DNA of 39,051 nt from DASSTJ01 sp035707965 (GCA_035707965.1 DASSTJ010000004.1:1-39051); one strand, 5' to 3'; shown: positions 1-9,795, numbered from the stretch's first letter. Numbers and translations: made by a program. Notes: generated from the letters alone by a model not told the origin.

Positions 1-772
1 CCTGCAGCACGCCGCCGAGCCCACGACCGGGAACTGGAAGGTCGCGCGGGGTGGTCGAGCCGATCGCGAGGACGACGGCGTCGTACCGGTCGCGCAGCTG
101 AAGTCCGGTGATGTCCTCGCCGACCGCGACCCCGGGCCGGAACCTGGTGCCCTCGGCCCGCATCTGCTCGAGGCGCCGGTCCAGCACCGCCTTCTCCAGC
201 TTGAACTCCGGGATGCCGTATCGCAGCAGGCCGCCGATCCGGTCGGCCCGCTCGAACACCGCGACGGTGTGGCCCGCACGCGTCAGCTGCTGCGCAGCCG
301 CGAGACCTGCCGGCCCGCTCCCGACGACGGCGACGGTGCGCCCACTCAACCGATCGGGTGGCAGCGGCGGCAGAAAGCCGTCCTCGAACGCTCGCTCGGC
401 GATCCTCAGCTCCACCTGCTTGATGGTCACCGGCGGCTGGTTGATGCCGAGGACGCACGCGCTCTCGCACGGCGCCGGGCAGAGCCGTCCCGTGAGCTCA
501 GGGAAGTTGTTCGTCGCGTGCAGTCGTTCCGACGCCTCCCGCCAGTCCTCCTGCCGCACCAGGTCGTTCCACTCGGGGATCAGGTTGCCGAGCGGGCACC
601 CGGTGTGGCAGAACGGGATCCCGCAGTCCATGCACCGGCCGGCCTGCCGCTCGATCTGGCCCTTCTCCTGCTCCTCGTACACCTCGCGCCAGTCCTGCAG
701 CCGAAGGTCGACGGGCCGACGGGCGGGCAGCTCTCGCTGCCGGTTCACCAGGAAGCCTCGTGGGTCAGCCAT
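1..772 (-). CDS. gltD: Glutamate synthase small subunit, 5' part only
   Basis: This is the NADPH-oxidising small (beta) subunit of glutamate synthase. It passes electrons through FAD and Fe-S clusters to GltB, which makes glutamate from glutamine and 2-oxoglutarate. The first 257 residues are present and the rest lies beyond base 1. The N-terminal Fe-S domain shows C47, C50, C55 and C59 (motif CMDCGIPFCHTGCP) and a second cysteine set at C98, C102 and C106. The FAD-binding Rossmann motif VAVVGSGPAGLAAA is at residues 147-160. The ATG at 772 overlaps the end of gltB by 8 bases (765-772), so the two are translationally coupled. Identity is secure; only the C-terminal NADPH domain is unseen. Confidence 0.97.
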   Translation of the reverse strand, partial: MADPRGFLVNRQRELPARRPVDLRLQDWREVYEEQEKGQIERQAGRCMDCGIPFCHTGCPLGNLIPEWNDLVRQEDWREASERLHATNNFPELTGRLCPAPCESACVLGINQPPVTIKQVELRIAERAFEDGFLPPLPPDRLSGRTVAVVGSGPAGLAAAQQLTRAGHTVAVFERADRIGGLLRYGIPEFKLEKAVLDRRLEQMRAEGTRFRPGVAVGEDITGLQLRDRYDAVVLAIGSTTPRDLPVPGRGLGGVLQ

Positions 773-3700
773 GTGCCACCTCTGTGATCCGGGACCACAC
801 CTCGGGTCCCTCCGGGTCGAGCCCCTCCGTCGCCGCCTCGTCGCGCAGCCGGAGGACCCGCGCGTAGTCACGCGGGAGGAGACGCGTGAAACGGCGCGCG
901 GCGTAGGGCCAGTCCTGCAGCAGACGCCACGCCACCGTGGAGTCCGTGAGCTCACGGTGCTGGACGAGCAGGTCGTGGACCACCGCCACGTCGTCGTCCG
1001 TCAGCGCCGAGAGCGTCACCTCGCCGGTCCTGACCACGCTGGGGTTGAGCCGTGACGGCACCAGGTCCACCACGTAAGCGGTCCCGCCGGACATACCCGC
1101 GGCCAGGTTGCGTCCCGTCGGGCCGATGACGAGCACCGTGCCGCCCGTCATGTACTCCAGCGCGTGGTCGCCAACGCCTTCGACCACGGCCGTCGCACCG
1201 GAGTTGCGGACGCAGAACCGTTCTCCGGCACGGCCGCGCACGTGCACCCGGCCCGACGTCGCCCCGTACGCCACCACGTTGCCGACGGCGACATTGCGCT
1301 CCGCAGAGAACGGGGCCGCGCGGTCGGGGCGGACGATGACAGTGCCACCCGAGAGTCCCTTCGCCACGTAGTCGTTGGCGTCCCCCAGCAGGCGCACGGT
1401 GATGCCGCGAGGCAGGAACGCTCCGCAGGACTGGCCAGCGGAACCGGTGAGCGTGACGTCGATCGTGCCGTCCGCCAGCCCCTCCGGGTACCGGCGGGTC
1501 ACCTCGTGGCCCAGCATCGTGCCGACGGTGCGGTTGACGTTGCGCACGGGCAGCTGGATCCGCACCGGCTGCTGGTGCTCCAGCGCATCGGCCGACAACG
1601 CGATGAGCGTGTGGTCCAGAGCCTTCTCGAGGCCGTGGTCCTGCGGGGACACCGCGCGTCGGGCGACACCAGCGGGTACCGGCGGGACGGCGAGCACCGG
1701 CGACAGGTCCAGCCCCGCCGCCTTCCAGTGCTCCACCGCCTGCCGCGTGTCGAGAAGGTCAGCGCGACCGATCGCCTCGTCGAGGGTGCGCAGCCCGAGC
1801 GCCGCCAGGTGCTCACGTACCTCTTGCGCGAGGTACTCGAAGAACGTCTCGACGAACTCCGGCCGGCCGCTGAACCGCTGGCGCAGCTCGGGATTCTGCG
1901 TCGCGATCCCCACCGGGCAGGTGTCGAGGTGGCAGACCCGCATCATCACGCAGCCGCTGACGACGAGCGGGGCCGTCGCGAACCCGTACTCCTCCGCGCC
2001 CAGCAGCGCAGCGATGACGACGTCTCGTCCCGTCTTGAGCTGGCCATCGACCTGCACCACGATCCGGTCTCGCAAACCGTTGAGCAGCAACGTCTGCTGC
2101 GTCTCGGCGAGCCCCAGCTCCCAGGGGGCACCTGCGTGCTTCAGGCTCGTCAGGGGTGCCGCACCGGTGCCCCCGTCGTGGCCCGACACCAGCACGACGT
2201 CAGCGTGCGCCTTGCTGACACCCGCCGCCACCGTGCCGATGCCGACCTCGGAGACGAGCTTGACGTGCACGCGCGCCGCCGGGTTGGCGTTCTTGAGGTC
2301 GTGGATCAGCTGAGCGAGGTCCTCGATCGAGTAGATGTCGTGGTGCGGCGGAGGGGAGATCAGGCCGACGCCGGGCGTCGAGTGCCTGGTCCGCGCGACC
2401 CAGGGGTAGACCTTGTGCGCCGGCAGCTGGCCACCCTCCCCCGGCTTGGCGCCCTGCGCCATCTTGATCTGCAGGTCGTCGGCGTTGGTCAGGTACAGGC
2501 TCGTGACGCCGAAGCGGCCGGACGCCACCTGCTTGATCGCGCTGCGCCGCACGGGGTCCAGCAGCCGGTCGGCGTCCTCACCGCCCTCGCCGGTGTTCGA
2601 CCGTGCACCGAGCCGGTTCATGGCGACGGCGAGCGTCTCGTGCGCCTCCTGGCTGATCGAGCCGTAGCTCATGGCGCCGGTCGAGAAGCGCTTCACGATC
2701 GACTCGACCGGCTCGACCTCGTCGACCGGCACCGGCTCGCCGGCGCCGCGCAGCTGCAGGAGGCCGCGCAGCGTCATCAGTCTCTGGGACTGCTCGTCGA
2801 CGCGCGCCGTGTACTGCCGGAAGACGTCGTACCGGCGCGCCCGCGTCGAGTGCTGCAGCCGGAACACCGTCTCGGGGTCGAACAGGTGCGGCTCGCCCTC
2901 GCGGCGCCACTGGTACTCGCCGCCCACCGCGAGCCGACGATGGGCCGGCCGGACCCCGTCGGGGGGGTACGCAGCGGCGTGCCGCCGCGCGACCTCCTCG
3001 GCGAGCACGTCCAGGCCGACGCCGCCCAGACGGCTCCTCGTGCCCGTGAAGTACCGGTCGACGACGGCCTGCGCCAGTCCGATGGCCTCGAACACCTGCG
3101 CGCCGCGGTACGAGGCCACCGTCGAGATGCCCATCTTGCTCATCACCTTCAGGACGCCCTTGCCGAGCGCGGTGATGAGGTTGCGGACCGCCTGCTCCTC
3201 GGTGATCGGCCCGAGGCTGCCGCGACGCGCCAGGTCCTCGACGGACTCCATCGCGAGGTACGGGTTCACGGCCGCAGCCCCGAAGCCGACCAGGAGAGCG
3301 ACGTGGTGCACCTCGCGCACGTCACCGCTCTCGACGAGCAGACCGACCTGCGTACGCTGCTTCGTGCGGATGAGGTGGTGGTGCACCGTCGAGGTGAGCA
3401 GCAGGGACGGGATCGGTGCCCGGTCACGGCCCGAGTCGCGGTCCGACAGGACGACGAACCGGGCGCCCGACTCGATCGCCGCAGACACCTCCGTGCAGAT
3501 CTCGGCGAGCCGCGAGCGCAGCGCCTCTCCCCCGCCGGTGACGTCGTACAGTCCCCGCACCACGACCGTCGCGTAGCCCGGCAGGTCGCCGTCCGCGTTG
3601 ATGTGCACGATCTTCGCGAGCTCGTCGTTGTCGATGACCGGGAACGGCAGCACGACCTGCCGACAGTGGGCCGGCGTCGCCTCGAGCGCGTTGCCCTCCG

Positions 3701-5318
3701 GTCCGATCACGGACCCCAGCGAGGTGACCAGCTCCTCGCGGATCGCGTCCAGCGGCGGGTTCGTCACCTGCGCGAACACCTGCTGGAAATAGTCGAACAG
3801 CAGCCGCGGCCGCTCCGACAGCACCGCCACCGGGGTGTCCGTACCCATGGACCCGATCGGCTCATAGCCCGCGCGCGCCATAGGTGTCAGCAGCACCCTC
3901 AGCTCCTCCTCGGTGTAGCCGAAGGTCTGCTGACGACGGACGACGGACGCCGACGTGTGGACCACGTGCTCGCGGTCCGGCAGGTCCGGCAACCGGATCA
4001 GCCCGGCGTGCAACCACTCGTCGTACGGGTTCTCGGCCGCGAGGCCCGCCTTGATCTCGTCGTCCTCGACGATGCGGCCCTGCCCGGTGTCGACGAGGAA
4101 CATGCGACCCGGCTGCAGGCGCCCCTTGCGCACGACCGTCGCGGGGTCGAGGTCGAGCACGCCGGACTCGCTGGCGAGGACCACGAGGCCGCTGTCCGTG
4201 ACCCAGAACCGTCCGGGGCGCAGCCCGTTGCGGTCGAGGACGGCCCCGACCTGCGTGCCGTCGGTGAACGCGATGCAGGCCGGGCCGTCCCACGGCTCCA
4301 TGAAGGTGGAGTGGAACTCGTAGAACGCCCGGCGCGCCGCGTCCATCTCCTCGTGGTTCTCCCACGCCTCCGGCACCATCATCAGGACGGCGTGCGGCAG
4401 CGAGCGGCCGGCCAGGTGGAGGAGCTCGAGGACCTCGTCGAAGGACGCGGAGTCGCTGCCTCCGGGCGTGCACACCGGGAGCAGCCGGTCGATGTTGCCG
4501 GGGATCACCTCGCTGGTGAGCTGGCTCTCGCGCGCCGCCATCCAGTTGCGGTTGCCCTGCACCGTGTTGATCTCGCCGTTGTGCGCGAGCATCCGGAACG
4601 GATGGGCCAGCGGCCAGGACGGGAAGGTGTTCGTGGAGAAGCGAGAGTGCACGAGCGCCAGCTGGGACGCGAAGCGTCGGTCCGAGAGGTCCGGGAAGAA
4701 CGGTTCCAGCTGTCCGGTGGTGAGCATCCCCTTGTAGACGAGGGTGCGCGCCGACAGCGACGGGAAGTACACGTCGAGCTCGTGCTCTGCCCGCTTGCGC
4801 AAGCAGTACGCGAGACGCTCCAGGCCCAGGCCGACCACCCGCGCACCGTGCCCGGTCACGAACAGCTGACGCATCGTCGGCATGCACTCGCGAGCCACTG
4901 CACCGACCAGCTCCGTCGCCACCGGCACGTCGCGCCAGCCAAGGACCGCGAGCCCCTCCTCCTCGGCAAGCTGCTGCAGCCGCTCCTGCACCGACGAGCG
5001 AGCGGCGTCGTCCGTGGGCAGGAACGCCGTGCCAACCGCGTAGCTGCCCGACGGCGGGAGCTCGAAGTCCACGACGGCGCGCAGGAAGGCGTCCGGCACC
5101 TGCACCAGGATCCCGGCCCCGTCGCCAACTCCCGCGTCCGCCCCGACAGCCCCACGGTGGTCCAGGTTGCGCAGGGCCGTGAGCGCCTGGTCGACCACGT
5201 CGTGCCCGGGCTCGCCGCGCAACGTGGCCACGAACGCCAGGCCGCAGGCGTCGTGCTCGTCGCGGGGGTCGTACAGACCCTGCGCGGCGGGACGTCGGGA
5301 GAACGAGGTGAGAGACAC
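765..5318 (-). CDS. gltB: Glutamate synthase large subunit
   Basis: At 1517 residues this is the normal length for bacterial GltB, the glutaminase and synthase subunit that forms glutamate from 2-oxoglutarate and glutamine-derived ammonia in the cytoplasm. Translation starts at a GTG with AGGA nine bases upstream. The catalytic cysteine is C25 (DACGLAF), so a short propeptide of 24 residues should be removed. The order is a class II glutaminase domain (about 25-430), a central domain, an FMN synthase domain (about 820-1190) with the 3Fe-4S cysteines in CVMMRVCHLDTCPVG near 1120-1133, and the C-terminal GXGXG beta-helix (about 1260-1460). It follows lgt after 87 bases and is coupled to gltD. 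A very long plus-strand reading frame lies across it, which is a high-GC shadow. Confidence 0.98.
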   Translation of the reverse strand: MSLTSFSRRPAAQGLYDPRDEHDACGLAFVATLRGEPGHDVVDQALTALRNLDHRGAVGADAGVGDGAGILVQVPDAFLRAVVDFELPPSGSYAVGTAFLPTDDAARSSVQERLQQLAEEEGLAVLGWRDVPVATELVGAVARECMPTMRQLFVTGHGARVVGLGLERLAYCLRKRAEHELDVYFPSLSARTLVYKGMLTTGQLEPFFPDLSDRRFASQLALVHSRFSTNTFPSWPLAHPFRMLAHNGEINTVQGNRNWMAARESQLTSEVIPGNIDRLLPVCTPGGSDSASFDEVLELLHLAGRSLPHAVLMMVPEAWENHEEMDAARRAFYEFHSTFMEPWDGPACIAFTDGTQVGAVLDRNGLRPGRFWVTDSGLVVLASESGVLDLDPATVVRKGRLQPGRMFLVDTGQGRIVEDDEIKAGLAAENPYDEWLHAGLIRLPDLPDREHVVHTSASVVRRQQTFGYTEEELRVLLTPMARAGYEPIGSMGTDTPVAVLSERPRLLFDYFQQVFAQVTNPPLDAIREELVTSLGSVIGPEGNALEATPAHCRQVVLPFPVIDNDELAKIVHINADGDLPGYATVVVRGLYDVTGGGEALRSRLAEICTEVSAAIESGARFVVLSDRDSGRDRAPIPSLLLTSTVHHHLIRTKQRTQVGLLVESGDVREVHHVALLVGFGAAAVNPYLAMESVEDLARRGSLGPITEEQAVRNLITALGKGVLKVMSKMGISTVASYRGAQVFEAIGLAQAVVDRYFTGTRSRLGGVGLDVLAEEVARRHAAAYPPDGVRPAHRRLAVGGEYQWRREGEPHLFDPETVFRLQHSTRARRYDVFRQYTARVDEQSQRLMTLRGLLQLRGAGEPVPVDEVEPVESIVKRFSTGAMSYGSISQEAHETLAVAMNRLGARSNTGEGGEDADRLLDPVRRSAIKQVASGRFGVTSLYLTNADDLQIKMAQGAKPGEGGQLPAHKVYPWVARTRHSTPGVGLISPPPHHDIYSIEDLAQLIHDLKNANPAARVHVKLVSEVGIGTVAAGVSKAHADVVLVSGHDGGTGAAPLTSLKHAGAPWELGLAETQQTLLLNGLRDRIVVQVDGQLKTGRDVVIAALLGAEEYGFATAPLVVSGCVMMRVCHLDTCPVGIATQNPELRQRFSGRPEFVETFFEYLAQEVREHLAALGLRTLDEAIGRADLLDTRQAVEHWKAAGLDLSPVLAVPPVPAGVARRAVSPQDHGLEKALDHTLIALSADALEHQQPVRIQLPVRNVNRTVGTMLGHEVTRRYPEGLADGTIDVTLTGSAGQSCGAFLPRGITVRLLGDANDYVAKGLSGGTVIVRPDRAAPFSAERNVAVGNVVAYGATSGRVHVRGRAGERFCVRNSGATAVVEGVGDHALEYMTGGTVLVIGPTGRNLAAGMSGGTAYVVDLVPSRLNPSVVRTGEVTLSALTDDDVAVVHDLLVQHRELTDSTVAWRLLQDWPYAARRFTRLLPRDYARVLRLRDEAATEGLDPEGPEVWSRITEVAHG

Positions 5319-5385
5319 CGGGCACCGTCCTAGACCAAGGGGAGAGGGAACCCCGAGAGGACGGCGTTGGCCAGCGGGTGGTGCG

Positions 5386-5391
5386 ACTGTA
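5386..5391 (-). promoter_or_regulatory. Possible -10 element for gltBD
   Basis: The minus strand reads TACAGT here, a fit to the actinobacterial TANNNT -10 box, about 68 bases before the gltB start in the 87-base gap after lgt. No convincing -35 is seen. It is a weak call that only suggests gltBD has a promoter separate from the trp run. Confidence 0.25.
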
Positions 5392-5405
5392 CCGGACGAA
5401 CCGGC

Positions 5406-6284
5406 TCAGGGCACGTCTTGCATGGTGGGCTCGCCGCCCGCATGGTGAGACGTCCGGCGAGCGGCACGCCGCGCGAGAAGGTATCCGGCGACACCTCCGA
5501 GGAACACCACCAGCGAGGTCCACTCGTTGAGCCTCAGCCCGAGCACGTGATGCGCCTCATCGATGCGCAGGTCCTCGAACACGGCGCGCCCGACCGTGTA
5601 GAGCATCACGTAGAGGGCCAGGGTGCGGCCGTGGTCCTGCCGCCAGCGACGGTCGATCAGCACGATGACGACCGCCACGACGAGGCACCAGAGCGCCTCG
5701 TACAGGAACGTCGGGTGGAAGGTGGCGTACTGCTCGTAACCGGGCGGCCGGTGCGCCGGGTCGATCTCGAGGCCCCACGGCAGCGTCGTTGGGCGCCCGA
5801 AGAGCTCCTGGTTGAAGTAGTTGCCGACTCGACCCATCGCCTGCGCCACCAGGACCCCAGGGGCCGCGGAGTCGGCGAACATCAGGAAGGACCAGCCGTT
5901 GCGGCGACACGCGAACCACGCACCGAGCGCTCCCCCGGCCACTGCCCCCCAGATGCCCAGGCCGCCCTCCCAGATCTTGAGGGCGTCGAGCGGGTGCCCG
6001 CCGGAGCCGAAGTAGGCGTCCGGCGAGGTGATGACGTGGTAGACGCGCGCGCCGACGATGCCGAAAGGCACGGCCCAGGTGGAGATGTCGAACACCGCGC
6101 CCTCGGCCCCGCCGCGGGCCCTCCAGCGCCGATCGGCGACCACCACCGCCACGATGATGCCGACCAGGATGCACAGCGCGTAGGCCCGCACCGGCAAGGG
6201 CCCCAGGTGCCACACGCCTCGGCTCGGGCTCGGGATGAAGGCAGGCATGCCGGCCTGGCCAGCAGCTCGTACGGCGGTCAGCAC
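5406..6284 (-). CDS. lgt: Prolipoprotein diacylglyceryl transferase
   Basis: Lgt moves a diacylglyceryl group from phosphatidylglycerol to the lipobox cysteine of prolipoproteins in the cytoplasmic membrane. The 292-residue product has about seven hydrophobic segments and the Lgt signature GRVGNYFNQELFGRPT near residues 150-165, followed by HPTFLYE. The GTG at 6284 is preceded by GGAG at eight bases and overlaps the trpA stop by 7 bases. An ATG at 6248 (MPAFIPSPSRG) matches where many actinobacterial Lgt proteins begin and is a real alternative. Its place after trpA is the common actinobacterial order; no functional link to tryptophan is implied. Confidence 0.96.
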   Translation of the reverse strand: MLTAVRAAGQAGMPAFIPSPSRGVWHLGPLPVRAYALCILVGIIVAVVVADRRWRARGGAEGAVFDISTWAVPFGIVGARVYHVITSPDAYFGSGGHPLDALKIWEGGLGIWGAVAGGALGAWFACRRNGWSFLMFADSAAPGVLVAQAMGRVGNYFNQELFGRPTTLPWGLEIDPAHRPPGYEQYATFHPTFLYEALWCLVVAVVIVLIDRRWRQDHGRTLALYVMLYTVGRAVFEDLRIDEAHHVLGLRLNEWTSLVVFLGGVAGYLLARRAARRTSHHAGGEPTMQDVP

Positions 6285-7108
6285 GGAGCCGCTCCGGCCG
6301 CGCGCGTGGCAGACGCGACTCCGTCGGCCAGGTCACGAGCCAGCCGACCCAGCGCTGTCAGGCCCTTCGCGCGCGAGGTGGCATCGGTCAGGCAGCGCAC
6401 GAGCGCCGAGCCGACGATCACCCCGTCGGCGAACGACGCGACCTCCGCCGCCTGCTCCGGCGTGGAGACGCCGAGGCCGACGCACACGGGGACGTCGGTG
6501 ACCGCTCGGGTCCGCTCCACCAGCTGCTCGGCCGCCGAACCGACCTCGCTGCGCGCCCCGGTCACGCCCATGGTGCTGGCCGCGTAGACGAAGCCCCGGC
6601 ACGCGGCGGTCGTGGCACGCAGGCGGGCATCGGTGGAGCTCGGGGCGACCAGGAAGACCCGGTCGAGACCGTACCGCTCGGAGGCCTCGATCCACTGCTG
6701 CGCCTCGTCCGGGATCAGGTCAGGCGTGATGAGACCGGCGCCGCCGACGTCCGCCAGGTCGCGCGCCATCGCGTCGACGCCGTGACGTTCCACGAGGTTC
6801 CAGTACGACATCACGAGAGCCGGCGCCCCGGCGTCCGCCACCGCGCTGACCGCCGTGAACGCGTCGCCCACGCGGGTGCCGCCCCGAAGTGCGGCCTCGA
6901 CGGCGTGCTGGATGACCGGCCCGTCCATGAGGGGGTCCGAGTACGGCACGCCGACCTCCACCACGTCGACGCCGGACTCCACGAGCACCCGCATCGCCTC
7001 GACCGAGGTCGCGACGTCCGGATAGCCGACCGGCAGGTAGCCCACCAGCGCCGCCCGGCCCTGCTCGGCACAGCGCCTGAGCGTGGGCTCGACGCCGATG
7101 GCGCTCAC
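6278..7108 (-). CDS. trpA: Tryptophan synthase alpha chain
   Basis: TrpA cleaves indole-3-glycerol phosphate to indole and glyceraldehyde 3-phosphate and channels indole to TrpB. The 276-residue TIM barrel shows catalytic E51 and D62 in VEVGVPYSDPLMDGP and a phosphate-binding loop near residues 215-240 (GLGVSTPEQAA, then ADGVIVGSALV). The GTG start sits in a four-base GTGA overlap with the trpB stop (7105-7108), as expected for subunits of one complex. Confidence 0.98.
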   Translation of the reverse strand: MSAIGVEPTLRRCAEQGRAALVGYLPVGYPDVATSVEAMRVLVESGVDVVEVGVPYSDPLMDGPVIQHAVEAALRGGTRVGDAFTAVSAVADAGAPALVMSYWNLVERHGVDAMARDLADVGGAGLITPDLIPDEAQQWIEASERYGLDRVFLVAPSSTDARLRATTAACRGFVYAASTMGVTGARSEVGSAAEQLVERTRAVTDVPVCVGLGVSTPEQAAEVASFADGVIVGSALVRCLTDATSRAKGLTALGRLARDLADGVASATRAAGAAPC

Positions 7109-8385
7109 AGCCCGCTCCCCTGGGCCTCGCCCACCGGGTCGTCGGCACGCACCCGCTCCGACTCGACGATGTCATCGGCGCTGACGAGCCCGAACCAGCG
7201 GGCCGCCGTGTCGACGTCCTTGTCACCTCGACCGGACAGGTTGACGAGCAGCACAGCGTCCGGGCCGAGCTCGTTGCCCACGTCGACCGCTCCGGCGAGC
7301 GCGTGCGCGCTCTCGATCGCCGGGATGATGCCCTCGGAGCGCGACAGCAGCGCGAATGCCTCCATCGCCGCGGCGTCCGTGACCGGCCGGTACTCCGCGC
7401 GGCCCGTGTCGTGCAGCCACGCGTGCTCCGGACCGACTCCCGGGTAGTCGAGGCCGGCCGAGACCGAGTGGCTCTCGCGGGTCTGCCCGTCCTCGTCCTG
7501 CAGCACGTAGGAGCGAGCGCCGTGCAGGACCCCCGGCTCGCCTCCGCTGATGCTGGCCGCGTGCCTGCCCGTGTCGAGGCCGTCGCCGCCGGCCTCCAGT
7601 CCCACGAGGCGCACCGCCGGGTCGTCGATGAAGGACTGGAAGATGCCGATGGCGTTGGAGCCGCCGCCGACGCAGGCGAGCACCACATCGGGGAGCCGCC
7701 CGACGAGCTCGAGGACCTGCGCCCGGGCCTCGTCGCCGATCACCCGGTGGAAGTCGCGCACCATGCGCGGGAACGGGTGCGGGCCGGCGACCGTGCCGAT
7801 GAGGTAGTGCGTGCGGTCGACCGTGGTGACCCAGTCCCGCATCGCCTCGTTCATCGCGTCCTTGAGCGTCCGCGACCCTGCCGTGACGGGGACCACCTCG
7901 GCACCGAGCAGGCGCATACGGGCCACGTTGAGCGCCTGGCGCCGGGTGTCCTCCTCGCCCATGTAGATGACGCACTCGAGGTCCATCAGGGCGGCTGCGG
8001 TCGCGGTGGCCACCCCGTGCTGGCCCGCGCCCGTCTCGGCGATCACCCGTTGCTTGCCCATGCGCTTGGTCAGCAGCGCCTGGCCCAGCACGTTGTTGAT
8101 CTTGTGCGAGCCGGTGTGGTTGAGGTCCTCGCGCTTCAGGAGCACCCGTGCTCCCCCGGCACTGCGCGCGAACCTCGGCACCTCCGTGAGGATGCTCGGC
8201 CGGCCCGTGTACGTACGGTGCAGCTCGGCGAGCTCAGCCGCGAACGCGGGGTCGGCCTGGGCGGACGCGTAGGCCGCCTCCAGCTCGTCGAGAGCCGCGA
8301 TCAGCGCCTCCGGGACGTAGCGGCCGCCGTACGGGCCGAACCGGTCAGGGGACGCCGGGGCCGCGTTGGCTGTCCTGTCGCTCAC
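7105..8385 (-). CDS. trpB: Tryptophan synthase beta chain
   Basis: TrpB is the PLP enzyme that condenses indole with L-serine to make tryptophan. At 426 residues it is a full-length TrpB1. The PLP lysine is K95 in HTGSHKINN, followed by ETGAGQHG (about 116-123) and the phosphate-binding GGGSNAIG loop (about 239-246). The GTG start has GGGAGG eight bases upstream. It lies 28 bases after trpC and overlaps trpA by four bases. Confidence 0.98.
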   Translation of the reverse strand: MSDRTANAAPASPDRFGPYGGRYVPEALIAALDELEAAYASAQADPAFAAELAELHRTYTGRPSILTEVPRFARSAGGARVLLKREDLNHTGSHKINNVLGQALLTKRMGKQRVIAETGAGQHGVATATAAALMDLECVIYMGEEDTRRQALNVARMRLLGAEVVPVTAGSRTLKDAMNEAMRDWVTTVDRTHYLIGTVAGPHPFPRMVRDFHRVIGDEARAQVLELVGRLPDVVLACVGGGSNAIGIFQSFIDDPAVRLVGLEAGGDGLDTGRHAASISGGEPGVLHGARSYVLQDEDGQTRESHSVSAGLDYPGVGPEHAWLHDTGRAEYRPVTDAAAMEAFALLSRSEGIIPAIESAHALAGAVDVGNELGPDAVLLVNLSGRGDKDVDTAARWFGLVSADDIVESERVRADDPVGEAQGSGL

Positions 8386-8413
8386 CGGGTCATCCTCCCA
8401 GCCGCCGCCGCAG

Positions 8414-9226
8414 TCACGGGCTCTCGTGTCGCAAGGCGGGATGCGCGCCGGCGGCGACCAGGTCGGCGACCGCCTCCCTCGGGTGGCCGCCGGTGACCAG
8501 GCTCTCGCCGACGAGGACGGCGTGCGCCCCGTGACGCGCGTACTCGAGGACGTCGTGCGGCCCCCGGACGCCGGACTCCGCTACCTTCACCACTCCCTGC
8601 GGGATGAGCGGTGCCAGACGCTCGAACGTCGAACGGTCGACGTCCAGCGTGCGCAGGTTGCGCGCGTTGACGCCGATCACCCGGGCGCCTGCGTCGAGCG
8701 CGCGCTTCACCTCGAGCTCGTCGTGCGCCTCCACCAGCGCCGTCATGCCGAGGGACTCGGCACGCTCGTGCAGCGAGACGAGAGCGTCCTGCGACAGAGC
8801 CGCCACGATCAGCAGGATCATGTCGGCGCCGTGCGCACGGGCCTCCCAGAGCTGGTAGCTGCTGACCATGAAGTCCTTGCGCAGCAACGGGGTATCGACC
8901 GCAGAGCGGACCGCGGCGAGGTCGTCGAGGCTGCCGCCGAACCGCCGCCGCTCCGTCAGGACGCTGATCACGGACGCCCCTCCAGCCGCGTAGTCCGCGG
9001 CGAGGCCAGCAGGGTCGCCGATGGCCGCCAGCGCCCCCTTGCTGGGACTGGACCGCTTGACCTCGGCGATCACCTTGACGCCGTCCGGTTCGCTGAGCGC
9101 TGCCAGCGCGTCGCGCGCCGCTGGCCCGCGCTCGACACGCTCCTGCAGCTGGAACAGAGGCACCTGCGCCTGACGTCGCTCGAGGTCCTCGCGCACCCCG
9201 ACGAGGATCTCGTCCAGGACGCTCAC
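8414..9226 (-). CDS. trpC: Indole-3-glycerol phosphate synthase
   Basis: TrpC closes the indole ring, turning CdRP into indole-3-glycerol phosphate. The 270-residue TIM barrel carries the family motifs VIAEVKRSSPSKG (catalytic Lys and phosphate site), LLRKDFM and VAESGV. I place the start at the GTG at 9226 (MSVLDEILVGVREDL), because GGGAG lies eight bases upstream and the family begins there. The GTG at 9235 would add three residues and overlap that ribosome site. No trpF or trpD is adjacent; actinobacteria usually supply the TrpF step through PriA. Confidence 0.97.
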   Translation of the reverse strand: MSVLDEILVGVREDLERRQAQVPLFQLQERVERGPAARDALAALSEPDGVKVIAEVKRSSPSKGALAAIGDPAGLAADYAAGGASVISVLTERRRFGGSLDDLAAVRSAVDTPLLRKDFMVSSYQLWEARAHGADMILLIVAALSQDALVSLHERAESLGMTALVEAHDELEVKRALDAGARVIGVNARNLRTLDVDRSTFERLAPLIPQGVVKVAESGVRGPHDVLEYARHGAHAVLVGESLVTGGHPREAVADLVAAGAHPALRHESP

Positions 9227-9315
9227 GCAGACCACTCCCGAGGGGCGACGACGGCTGTTCCCGTCGATCGTACGAGTTGCGTGCGCATGGCCCGCACGCG
9301 GCCCGCTGCGTCACT

Positions 9316-9347
9316 CCTGCGCGGGACAGGCGCCGCGCCGGCGCAGG
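9316..9347 (-). terminator. GC-rich hairpin after the DUF2752 gene
   Basis: A perfect 7-base inverted repeat (CCTGCGC / GCGCAGG) with an 18-base GC-rich loop lies directly after the DUF2752 stop codon, with no T-run, as is common in actinobacteria. It could end transcription before trpC or attenuate it. The rest of the 9227-9350 gap shows nothing recognisable apart from the trpC ribosome site. Confidence 0.4.
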
Positions 9348-9350
9348 GGC

Positions 9351-9794
9351 TCAAGGCGCCAGGAAGGCCCCTCCGGGAAGGTTGCGCACGATCCCGAAGG
9401 CGATGACCACGACCAGGAGCGCCCAGATGCTCCAGGCGGGCGCAACCCGACGACGAGGGTGCGCCCGAACCGTGCGCAGCAGCCAGCCGACCCACCAGAC
9501 GACGAGCACCGGCACGGTGAGCACCATCAGGGGGTTGCGTGCCAGCGCTTCGCGGACGTCCCCGTGGGCCAGCGCGTGCAGCGCCCGGAGCGACCCGCAT
9601 CCCGGGCAGAACCAGCCGGTCAGCGCCAGGAAGGGGCAGGTCGGGTAGTGACCCGGCTCGTTCGGGTCCACCGACGCGACCAGGGCGAGCGCCGCGACAG
9701 CGGATGCCGCGGTGGCCAGCGGCACGGCCGAGCGCGAGGCCCAGCCGCCCCGGACGGCATCGTCCGGGCCAGCGCTGACCCGCGGCACCACCAT
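9351..9794 (-). CDS. DUF2752 family membrane protein
   Basis: This is a 147-residue membrane protein of unknown function. The family signature is clear: CPFLALTGWFCPGCGSLRA at residues 53-71, with C53, C63 and C66, followed by hydrophobic helices (about 90-110 and 120-140) and an N-terminal hydrophobic segment at 27-42. The ATG at 9794 is chosen because it lies one base after the stop of the upstream CD225 gene; a longer frame to 9824 would overlap that gene. The cysteine cluster suggests metal or disulfide chemistry, but no activity is established. It is part of a two-gene unit with the CD225 protein inside the trp region. Confidence 0.85.
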   Translation of the reverse strand: MVVPRVSAGPDDAVRGGWASRSAVPLATAASAVAALALVASVDPNEPGHYPTCPFLALTGWFCPGCGSLRALHALAHGDVREALARNPLMVLTVPVLVVWWVGWLLRTVRAHPRRRVAPAWSIWALLVVVIAFGIVRNLPGGAFLAP

Positions 9795-9795
9795 G

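Noticed and set aside
1164..5333. A 1389-codon open frame on the plus strand opposite gltB
   Set aside because: Product is Arg/His/Asp-rich with no domain, and it mirrors gltB codon periodicity in high-GC DNA; gltB is unmistakable on the other strand.
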